The position numbers and the translations under genes were made by a program. Positions 38,115 to 47,500 of a DNA stretch of 47,500 nucleotides are shown one piece after another. Within the stretch, counting starts at the first letter, position 1. Each line of letters begins with the position of its first letter. Under the pieces are notes generated by a model that was not told where the DNA came from, searched no databases, and saw nothing but the letters and a program-made list of their open reading frames with translations. This DNA comes from Chrysomallon squamiferum (Eukaryota; Mollusca; Gastropoda; Neomphalida; Peltospiridae): positions 14,074,874 through 14,122,373 of the forward strand of contig CM022674.1 in NCBI GenBank assembly GCA_012295275.1, in the 5' to 3' direction.

Positions 38115-40381
38115 TTCTCTCTGACTAGTAATTTGTGATGTGGGTTACTGCTTCTAGCATACATTCCTTTTTAGAAAGAAAAAAATTGTTTTGCTTTTAA
38201 CTTATGTGTGATAGACGATTTTATATGGACATAGATTTATATTTATTTATATGACTTATATAGGTATATGTGATCTTTTTGATTTCAGTATTTTATAACT
38301 TATAATTATTATTTCTAAAATTTATGTATTTACTTTTTTTTTTTTTTTTTTTTTTGTATCAGATGTGGCAAAATAGAAAAAAAAGAAAAAAAAAAAATAC
38401 AAAGAAAGAAAAATAGGGAAATCTATCTTTTGTGCCCTTTTAACTTATTTTTTTCAGGAAATCCTTTTTTATATCACAGTATGAAAACTGGTTAGGTTAG
38501 CTTCACTTCAGTTCATACACAGAATCATAGTTTGTGTAATAATCATTATCATGACCATGTGACAGAGTTGAACCACTGATCATCAGAATAAACCTTGTTT
38601 AGATAATGTTCACATGTGGCTCAGAATCAATCTATTAAAATATTTATGACAAAATCTGTCTGCATTAGGTTTATTTATGATTCAGAATCCAAAGAATTCC
38701 TGTGATTTTTGACAACACAGAATCCACGAGGAACAGCCATGTTACATTTTAATTACACTGTGAGATCACTTAACTCATGGCAACTTAAAAACACAGATGT
38801 ATTTGGATCAGGTTCAGTTTTGCTTACATGTTGTAACAAACACCTTCATGTCCATTAAAACCTGTAAAAACACTTCATGACTCTTAGCTTTTACATCTGT
38901 AGTGATGCCTTTATGTATTTGTAGCAGAGAAGTAAGTAAATAGTTTATATTTGTTAAATATTTTTGTCAAACGATTTACACAGAGCAAATGTAATTACAA
39001 ATCAATTTCATCATTCCTTTTGATACGTTTTTCTTTATTTTTTTAGCTGGAAATTTCTTAAAATAGCTTTTGGACATCTTTTTTTATTTTCCACTTGCAA
39101 GATCAGTTCTTGTTTGTTTTTCTACATTTCTTACATTGTTTTAATTAACACTGCCAGATATGTTGTTGTGCATGAATTGTTTGTAGATTGTGTAAAAAAC
39201 AAAAAATAGTTTTTCATAAGTACTGTAATTTAACTAGAGCACATTCATTATTTTCAAATCTGTTGAATTTTTTCCCTTTCAGCTTTGTTTGTTTAATATT
39301 TTCAGTGCTTTTGTTGTTAGTTCTTATTTTTATTTATTTTTTCTTATTTTTTTATTTGTAAATATCATTGCTCAACATCCAAATTATTATTGTTGTCTGT
39401 TTTGTTTTTCGGTCAGTATGATTTATATCTTTCAGTAGCTCTCATCTTTATCTTCTTTACTCATTTTCCATCCTTTGAATTATAATTGCTATTATTTTAT
39501 TATTATTTTAAATTTGATGAAATAATAAATAAAAATATTAATACAAAATGTAATGAGCAGATGTTTTTGAGTTAACTAACATAATATGTATTAACTCCTA
39601 ACAGCAGATAACTAACAGGTAATGGCAGGTTACTGACAAGGGGAGATGATTAACATGTAAGGGCAGATAACTTCTTCTAAAGGCAGACAAGTTGTAATTC
39701 TACGAACATTTGTTAAATCATGTACATAGTGTGTTTTGTGTTTTGTGAAGTGTAAAATGTGTACTACACTACACAACATCCGTCCTGTTTGAGAACGAAA
39801 TTATTTATTTTATTATAACAATGTGACATGTGTTTAGCTAGAACATTCAATAGCAGCATTTGATTGAATAAACCATTAGAACATGACACAGTGTCTTTAT
39901 TTCATAACAGTGGTTGTTTTGGTCTCCTTCGATGTCAGACTTCACTACCAGTTCACTGTGTCTTCTTTCTCTGTATATCTCCATGTTATCCGTTTCCCTT
40001 TTTCTGTTTATCTCACTGTTCTCTTATATCTCTTTTTCTCAATATAACTATCTCCATTTCTATATCTCACTGTTCTCTATCTCCCTTTCTATCTATATCT
40101 CACTGTTCTCTTTATCTCCTTCTTTCTATATGTAATTAAATTTCCATCACTGTGTTGATTTCTGTATCTCTGCATCTCTATTTCTCTCTCAACAATTGAT
40201 TTGAATACAAACAGGAGAAATGTATCTACAGAATCTGTTCTTTGAAGAACTGAAGGAGACATTGGTCTCTTTCAGCACTATGAATGGTAATTACAAGAAC
40301 AAACATCTGAACAAATCTTCCAGAAATAACAAACAAGTACAATAATGGAATTTAAATTTTTTATTTAGAAAAATTGGTTTG

Positions 40382-40413
<32 letters not shown>

Positions 40414-43325
40414 CAAATAATATTTCACATTGGCAACAAAAACAAACTGTGAAAAAAAAAAAATAATAAAAAAGACAGAACACATTAGTCATTCACAAAC
40501 ATCTGCAGAAAATAATAAAATTATAAATTAATTAACAAAGGTCTTAAAAACACCAACTATCCAAATGAAAATTTAAAAATACTAAGAAATGTTCTAGTTT
40601 CTAATAGAAAAACTGAAAAAAACAAGGGTGGGAATTTGAAAACAAAAACAAAAGAACAACTATATTTTAAATGTACTTTTGAACATAAAAATAACTTCTC
40701 TGTGAAATGAAAGATGTCTGGATATTCCCCAGTATTTTATGTAATAACAATAAAATCTGCATGGCAACCACAACTAGAACAGTGACATTGTTTTAATTGT
40801 ACTGTGAGACAATTTTAATAATGGCGACTTTGGTTTTAAATTTCAAATGTTGTCTTGCTGGTTATGATAAAAACATCTTTTTTAAAATATTTTTTATGAC
40901 CAATCATGAATGGTAAGCTTAAATCGCTATACACCAAAATACATTAAACTAGAGTTATTTCCCTTCCTGAATCTGCCATCTTGACAAGAATTTAACTTCA
41001 AAAGTCATGTGAAAAACTAATATAATCTTTTAAATATTCCAGTATATGTTGATAGAAAAATTCCTTTTAATTGATATTACTTCTTCTGAAATAAGAACTA
41101 CAATTAACACAGAAATCTCTGTTCAAATTCATAATCTATTTCCCAATCCAAACATAGGATTATAAATACATATTTCCCTGCCCAAGGGAAGGTTTATCTT
41201 TTCTTGCTGTTGATTTTATTTACTGATGAAGTCTGACTGATGGAGACATTTTGCATCACATAAGGAATAAACAAATATATTTTAAGACAATTTCAACAAT
41301 TTATTATTGGTTATTTACTTCAGAAATGATAATGCAAGTTTTGTTTAATGATGATATCAAAGTGGAAATATGCACACCTCTTCTCAAGTTACTCTTACCA
41401 AACAATGCATTTTTATAACCTCTTCCCTGAAACAGAAAAACAAACCAGCCCATATCTGGAATGGGAAATAGCCCAATACAACATTTACAAAGACTGAGCC
41501 TTTATACAACCACCCTTTTTGGACTTTATTATTAGGAAACATCTGACAGCTTGTACTGTTAATACTGAAAAGCCCTCAAGTTGTAATCACAGGAGTGTTT
41601 CCATGCATCTTCAGAAGTTAATACATGTGAGAAGCATGCTGGAAGGTTATAAAAGTGCAGTTTTAATGAAAACACAAATATTAATACTGAAAACACACTG
41701 TCCCGAACAGGATTCAACAATGAAGGAATGATGGGATGATTTAGGAATGATTTTCTTTTAACAGTAATCATCACAATGTATGATAAGATGATAAAATTAT
41801 TACTTGTTGAAACACAAAAACTCAAAATGAACAAAAATATTCAATGTGGACTGTATAAAATGAGAATTTTAAAAGCAATATCTGAATAAGAAATCAAGTA
41901 ATTAACAAAAATAAATGAATAAATGAAAAAAAAAAAAAAAACAACAACAACAATAATAATAATAATAACTGAACAGTTTGTTTTTAAAATGATTTTAAGT
42001 TATATACAATAAAATTAAACTTTTGGAATCCATCACCAAATTTGAGAAATAGTAAAATTGTCAGATTTGAAAGAAAGAGAAAAATAAAATTGTGAGAGAA
42101 GAAAAAACACCTCTTGTTCTTTGTTAAACATTCAATATATACACACACTTTAAATGTTATTGTGTTTGGCACTAAAAAGGTGCATATATATATACAAATA
42201 CAAGTATAAATAAATAAATAAATAAATAAAACATATACTCATTTAAATAATTATTAAGTTTTTTCTTTCTTTTATTGTAGTTTTCCTTTTCTTTCTATCT
42301 TTATTTTTAAAATAAACATTTTATACTTCTTTAGAAATTTTGTTTTTTCGTATTTATATTTTGCTATGTCAGGCTCCTTAATAAGCAAATAAACAATAAA
42401 CAAATAAATAAATAGTCTACTGACTTGGCATATTCAATGTCATTGATTTCTCCACTGTAAAATATTGATAACTGTATGACATCAAGATATTAGCTTCTAC
42501 AAAAAAAATCTTGTATTAGATCCATTCATTCACTTGTATTACTGTAACAGTTAAAGGAACAATACAAAAAAAAAGTAATAAAAAAAAAAATGTATATATA
42601 TATTTCTTTTAAATTAAATTAAAAAAATAAACAAAACAAAATAAAATAAAATAAATAAATAAATAAATAAAATATTGTCATTAAAAAATTTATTGGGAAC
42701 CTCGCTACTAACGAGTAATTTGACAAGCTGATTAATGATTTGTGGTAATATTAAATGTTATGATATCTTTATTTATTCTTTATGGAGAAAATATATTTAA
42801 ACAAATAAAATAAAATAAAATAAAATGAAATAGTTCGTCAGTCTGACAAAGCCTAGAACCAAACTACAAGATTAACCCAGATTCGTTAAACGTTCCTTCC
42901 AGATTTATTACTGTTATTTATTTATATAAGGCACATTCTAAAGGCACAAAGCAACAAGCATAATATGAATGCAGAAAAGAGCGAAAAAAGAAAAGAAGGA
43001 AAAAAAAAAAAAAAAGCGTTAAAAGAACTATACAAGATCTGATTAGTAGAACAAGCAGACGTCAGTTTTGGCAATAAAGGAGATGTTAAAGCAGTACTTC
43101 CGCTCAAAGCGGAAATAATACTTTCCAATAGTCGCGTCATTTGTCTAAAACAAGTTTTGTTTTAATGTAAATTTATTTAATATAATTTTACAGGAAATAT
43201 AAAACTGTTATTTATTTATTTAATCATTCATTCATTGATTTATAAATTCTTTCTTTTCATATTCAGTTAACTATAATAAATATCTTTATCAAACCGTAAG
43301 TTTATTTCAAACATTTCTATTTCTT

Positions 43326-43327
<2 letters not shown>

Positions 43328-43376
<49 letters not shown>
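43328..43376. repeat. Poly-T tract, 49 nt
   Basis: One uninterrupted T run, the longest homopolymer in the window. It could be the complement of a retroposon poly(A) tail, but no target duplication was identified. Confidence 0.95.
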
Positions 43377-43380
<4 letters not shown>

Positions 43381-43837
43381 TTTAGATATCGTTTTCAATT
43401 TTTCATCGTGAAAGCTGAAATTTTTATAAATAATATAATTCTTAGGATTTCGTTCACCAAACGCTACTAAGAATAATTTGTTAAAAAGGCACTCTATCTA
43501 TACAATTAACAGTAAATTAACTATGAAAGAACAGTGCTTAGAAAGAAAATAATAAATATTTTTTTTTTTTTTTTTTTTAAAAGCAGGCTTTCAAGTCCAG
43601 ATGCTGTTTTCCTTACGACATCAAAGCATTTCCATTCACAGCCTCAGATCATCGTGGTACCCTGCAGATAAAGCGCCAATATTTGAATCCTTCCAGAAGG
43701 ATAAATATGTAATATATTAATTGTTACAAGCAAAAACACTCTTATTTCTTCTTTTGGTTTAAGCAATGAATTTAAAAGAAAATAAGCTGCGTTTTCAGTT
43801 GCTGAAGCATACTGTGCAAATTTTGAAATAACAATAA

Positions 43838-43869
<32 letters not shown>

Positions 43870-44340
43870 ATAACAACTTGTCTGCGTATCCGCAGATTTT
43901 TTTTCTAATTATTATAATTATTTTTAAAGACTTGTGTAGTTTTCTAAACATAGATGATAATATTATAATTTAACAATCATTTACGTTACGTTGTTTAGAT
44001 GCTTTTGTCACAGGGTAGAAATATTAACAACAATGCAAATGATGGCAGAATGCAATATAACGTCACATTACATAAAACATAATTGCGTAAAGAACTGTTT
44101 ATGAAAAAATACAAAGGTGGAAATATTTATGATCATACAAAAATAAATATTGAAGCGGGTTTCATGTTGTTTAAAACATTCCTTGCAAAATATAGAAAAA
44201 TGTAAAATGGCGATATGATAAGAGGAACATATTAAACGTAACAAACAAAAGATGTAAAAATTATGAGGATTACAATTCACAGTGAATAGATTAAACGGAA
44301 ACAATTTTTATGTTTTGGAATATATTTCATGGTAAAGAAA

Positions 44341-44371
<31 letters not shown>

Positions 44372-44472
44372 TATAAATAAAGAAAAAAAGTAGTCAAACT
44401 ACACAACAAACAGTTGCGAAAATAGGTACATGTTTTAAACTATTTACATATCAGGTTTCAAGCCCCTCTTAC

Positions 44473-44513
<41 letters not shown>

Positions 44514-44699
44514 GTCAAAACAAAATTTAAAAAAAGAAAAGCAACAGAAGAAGAAGTTTTGGTTGAGAAACCCCTATAAAGGCACATATTTACATAAACC
44601 ATTTTCCTACGTAGAGAAGAGAAAAAATATCCAAACAAATAAAAAGGTTTAAGTAGCCAGGACAGTTTTTAAAATCCGGGGTTATTATTGCATTTTTCA

Positions 44700-44705
44700 T
44701 TTATT
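44700..44705 (-). terminator. Candidate poly(A) signal of the FN3 gene
   Basis: TTTATT on the plus strand, i.e. AATAAA on the gene strand, 84 bp after the stop codon. Other candidates lie farther down. Confidence 0.45.
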
Positions 44706-44788
44706 TAATTATTTACTTTTTAAAAATAAGATTTCAAAATGAAAACAATATTAACAATAGGAAAATAGCATTTCAAAATTACGAAGAA

Positions 44789-45457
44789 CTAACGAAGGGC
44801 ATCGACGTCACCTTCCTTTGAATTCAACATGACGTGTTCCTCAATATTTTGCCATCTCATTACCTTAGGGTCATGTCCATAATTTCTCCTGTTTTGGACT
44901 GCGGCGATTCGTTCCCCTGACATCTCGCTGGCTTTCTTTCTCCACAGAATACAGCCTAATAAGGGAAGGCCTAGCGTGTAGCAAATAACAAAGAGCAGAA
45001 TAAGGACGCTGTCTGTCCGTATGAGACGTATAGTTTTCAGTGGAATACACTTAGCGTGCGATACAACGCTATTGTTAACTTTCTCAATGACCTCCACACA
45101 CACCATGTAATCCGTGTCTGTCATTAGATGTCTCAGCTCGAATTCGTTCACTATTCCGTCCAGTCGGTTAGAAATAAACTTCCCGTAGCTCTGTTCATAT
45201 CCCACAAACACTGCTTCCAGAGTTCCGTTCGGCTCGTAGTCTGTAAAGTGCCACGTTATTCGTAGACTGGAAACTGACGCCTCCGCTAGCGTAACGTTCA
45301 GATAGTCCGTGACGGAAGACGCCACCGGAACCGGAAACATGATCAGTAATGGCTGATTTCTGGAGGTAATGCTGACGGTGTCGTTTTGTGACGAGTCGGC
45401 TAAAACGACACAGGCCATAAAAAGCGGAAGTATCACTCGTCGTGCCATCACCCACAT
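44789..45457 (-). CDS. Small type I membrane protein with one fibronectin type III domain
   Basis: A 222-residue protein from one coding exon. Residues 1-20 (MWVMARRVILPLFMACVVLA) form a signal peptide. About 52-143 look like an FN3 domain: AEASVSSLRITWHF (strands A-B), then LTDTDY-like MTDTDYMVCVEV (strand F) and CIPLKTI (strand G). C120 and C137 could pair. Sequons are NDT, NVT, NGT and NNS. About 150-172 (SVLILLFVICYTLGLPLLGC) is a membrane segment, followed by RRK-type stop-transfer residues and a 50-aa Lys/Arg/Glu-rich cytoplasmic tail. The ATG is directly preceded by an acceptor (TTTGTTTACAG|ATG). If joined to the exon ending at 47135, an in-frame TAG lies eight codons upstream, so M1 is the start. 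GC is higher than its surroundings. I cannot name an orthologue; short FN3-TM proteins and cell-adhesion receptors share this layout. Confidence 0.85.
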   Translation of the reverse strand: MWVMARRVILPLFMACVVLADSSQNDTVSITSRNQPLLIMFPVPVASSVTDYLNVTLAEASVSSLRITWHFTDYEPNGTLEAVFVGYEQSYGKFISNRLDGIVNEFELRHLMTDTDYMVCVEVIEKVNNSVVSHAKCIPLKTIRLIRTDSVLILLFVICYTLGLPLLGCILWRKKASEMSGERIAAVQNRRNYGHDPKVMRWQNIEEHVMLNSKEGDVDALR

Positions 45458-45471
45458 CTGTAAACAAAAAA

Positions 45472-45580
45472 AAATTTATAAACAAAATTTTACATTTAAA
45501 ACAAACAAATATTTATAAACAAAATTTTACATTTAAAACAAACAAATATTTATAAACAAAATTTTACATTTAAAACAAAA
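45472..45580. repeat. 37-bp tandem repeat, three copies
   Basis: Nearly identical copies of ATTTATAAACAAAATTTTAC plus ATTTAAAACAAACAAAT immediately upstream (gene sense) of the FN3 coding exon. The repeat begins within about 15 bp of the acceptor's polypyrimidine tract. Confidence 0.95.
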
Positions 45581-46004
45581 AGAAAAAAATAATATGTTTT
45601 TATTACGATTGTAGAATAAACTCTATGCTCAAAAGCATAAATATACTTCTGTTATGGTTACAGACTAAATATAGTTTATTATGATTATAAACTAAATTGT
45701 ATACTTACAAACACTGATATGCTTGTTTGTTTGTTTATTTATTTATTGCTGTTGTGGTAGTAGTTGTTAGTAAATTAGTTAGTAAAACTGTTTGTATCCT
45801 AAACGGAGTAAAGTGAGTTCGGAGTATAAAATACACAACAGTTTGTTGAAGAAACACGACATTCGGAACAGAAATATTGATCATGTGAGGTACCATTGTT
45901 TTTCTTTTTCATAAAGTGATTGTTTAATTTATGTATTCGACTTTTTAGTGATGTTGTCATTGATTACTTGTTACTAACATATCAAGTGTTATTCAACTAT
46001 ACGC

Positions 46005-46039
<35 letters not shown>

Positions 46040-46230
46040 TTATTATTTAATATATATTATATCCTCACACGTTCTAATTAATAGTAGTAGTAGTACAGTG
46101 TGATAGTAGTAATAATAGCTGTGACAAACAAACAAACAAACAAATAAATAAATAATTAAACAAACATAACAAACAAATAAACATAAATAAATATATCTTC
46201 AACAGTCACATAAATAAATAAAATGGATAA

Positions 46231-46262
46231 CTCTAGTAGTGTAATGGATAAGGCTATAACAG
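46231..46262 (+). other. tRNA-Arg-like A-box remnant
   Basis: TAGTGTAATGGATAAGGC closely resembles the D-arm of a tRNA-Arg (TGGCCTAATGGATAAGGC). The remainder does not fold into a tRNA and no B-box is seen. It is probably the head of a decayed SINE. Confidence 0.35.
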
Positions 46263-46534
46263 GTCAGGAAAATGATGATAAAATCAATAGTTAACTACTG
46301 GATACACCTCAATGTAAACAATGCGTTCAGGCATGCACAAGCATCATCCACGAAACTGAACATCGACAAACTGACAGCACTAACTGGAAACAGCGCAGTG
46401 AATTACGACTTTAAGTGCAGGATTATACTGAATGCGGAGCTGTTTGCTTTTCATTTCACTGTAGTTAACATGAAAGCACAGATTTAAGTGTTATATAATT
46501 ACATGTATGAGTGTATATTTGGATAGAGACTGAG

Positions 46535-46638
<104 letters not shown>

Positions 46639-46853
46639 ATCAGTATGTACTACTCAATCTATATGTTATGCAAATAGATATGATATATAACAGCTCGTAT
46701 AAATAATTAGACACATATCCAGTCATATTTTTACATAAATACACAGAAAACATTTAACTACGTACATATCACAGATATTTCAAAGACACATCCAAGCAAA
46801 ATAGCATATCCATGAATGTATATGTATTCTATGTACATATAGCTAAATGTGTA

Positions 46854-46856
<3 letters not shown>

Positions 46857-46910
<54 letters not shown>

Positions 46911-46940
46911 GACATACACACACACACAGATAGATGAAAA

Positions 46941-46976
<36 letters not shown>

Positions 46977-46995
46977 GACAGACATATACACACTA

Positions 46996-47073
<78 letters not shown>
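46857..47073. repeat. (AC)n microsatellite cluster
   Basis: Three CA tracts (about 46857-46905, 46944-46976 and 47000-47073) split by AGACAGACATA-type interruptions. Confidence 0.97.
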
Positions 47074-47080
<7 letters not shown>

Positions 47081-47134
47081 ACAGAGAATATGAAAGCACA
47101 CAGTGTGAAGCACACAGTAATGTGTGTATATTAC

Positions 47135-47220
47135 CTGCTGGACTGTCCAGTGCTGCTAGCCCCGGCGGCCTGGCTGGTAGGTCTGCACGTGTTCGGTGTG
47201 TGTTGTTAACACATCACAGA
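47135..47220 (-). other. Probable non-coding first exon and promoter side of the FN3 gene
   Basis: A GC-rich island (CCGGCGGCC) amid AT-rich DNA. On the minus strand it ends CCAGCAG|GTAATA, a good donor at 47135/47134. Reading back from the joined ATG gives TAG at 47158-47156, in frame, so the exon is 5' UTR. The upstream edge is not determinable; CCGCCATAAAC near 47236 is a YY1-like element that may lie at the promoter. Confidence 0.5.
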
Positions 47221-47309
47221 TGTTGCTTTGTTTATGGCGGTGACTAATAGCGTATTATAGAGACACGACAAACAAAACAGCTCAAACTAACCGTTAAATA
47301 ATGTTATAT

Positions 47310-47465
47310 ACTATTACAAAAGCAACATCGACAACAACTACTACTACATCTAATACACAAATAAACTATTACAACAGTAACAACGACAACAGCTGCTGGT
47401 ACTGCTGATACATAAATAATGTAATACACCACTACAACAGTAACAACATCTACTACAACCACGGT
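47310..47465. repeat. Degenerate CAA/CTA-rich repeat of about 70 bp
   Basis: Three diverged copies of a block like ATTACAACAGTAACAACGAC, followed by CTACTAC or GCTGCTGG and a TACAYAAATAA segment. Confidence 0.6.
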
Positions 47466-47500
47466 AGCTAATATATAAATATTGTAAATATGACTGAATA

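Larger units (their letters stand above)
35184..44698. other. Gene-poor AT-rich intergenic DNA
   Basis: No exon with coding character recognised. It contains simple repeats (ATT at about 37731-37770, TTTA near 38085-38115, poly-T near 38332-38356 and 40385-40413, TAAA runs near 42640-42670 and 43838-43868, AAT near 44475-44512). The AATAAA at about 39865 followed by a T/G-rich stretch could end a very long FoxJ transcript, but nothing proves it. Confidence 0.6.

Noticed and set aside
41519-41834. Overlapping frames of 70 and 91 codons
   Set aside because: No domain, composition like flanking DNA, frames on opposite strands of the same segment.
46272-46487. 71-codon frame in the 5' intron of the FN3 gene
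   Set aside because: No recognisable motif; a chance frame next to a SINE-like remnant.

Overview
This window is eukaryotic nuclear DNA: AT-rich, intron-rich and full of microsatellites and minisatellites. I found no bacterial operon, CRISPR array, rRNA gene or intact tRNA gene. The protein families and the intron and repeat content suggest an invertebrate, most likely a lophotrochozoan such as a mollusc. That placement is inference and I cannot name a species.

Three genes can be supported. (1) 1819-6096 (+): the 3' part of a CHST15-like Golgi sulfotransferase gene. Seven exons join in frame and carry the 5'-PSB (PKCGTS) and 3'-PB (RDPTDR...SDY) PAPS-binding motifs; the N-terminal exons lie further upstream. 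(2) 9876-32432 (+): a complete coding sequence for a FoxJ2/3-type forkhead factor. Ten coding exons over 22.6 kb encode 395 aa, with the forkhead domain split across exons 1-3 and an acidic FoxJ2/3-type C-terminus. (3) 44789-45457 (-): a single-exon coding sequence for a small type I membrane protein with a signal peptide, one fibronectin type III domain, one membrane segment and a 50-aa tail. It has a probable non-coding 5' exon at about 47135-47220. The FoxJ and FN3 genes converge on a gene-poor stretch of about 12 kb.

Layout: 1-1341 is a 30-bp minisatellite; 1819-6096 the sulfotransferase; 7208-7385 a possible alternative or separate terminal exon with a poly(A) signal; 9579-9882 the likely FoxJ promoter with a TISU-like start; 9876-32432 the FoxJ gene, whose introns hold several large tandem arrays and one foldback transposon of about 480 bp; 32433-44700 AT-rich DNA with minor repeats; 44700-47220 the FN3 gene.

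The most unusual observation is that at four places in the FoxJ gene tandem repeats incorporate or abut a splice junction. Intron 8 starts with about 21 copies of a 22-24 bp unit that copies the exon 8/intron 8 boundary, making about a dozen decoy GGTAAGT donors; intron 6 starts with a 39-42 bp array that aligns to its own donor region; the last part of intron 4 plus the start of exon 5 is present as degenerate copies; and the exon 10 acceptor is preceded by repeats carrying a branch-point-like CTGAT. Decoy donors at the start of intron 8 would create a TAA stop at the exon 9 junction, removing the conserved C-terminal tail. The two genes that are nearly complete here encode a transcription factor and a membrane protein, and the third a Golgi enzyme; nothing in the sequence links their functions.
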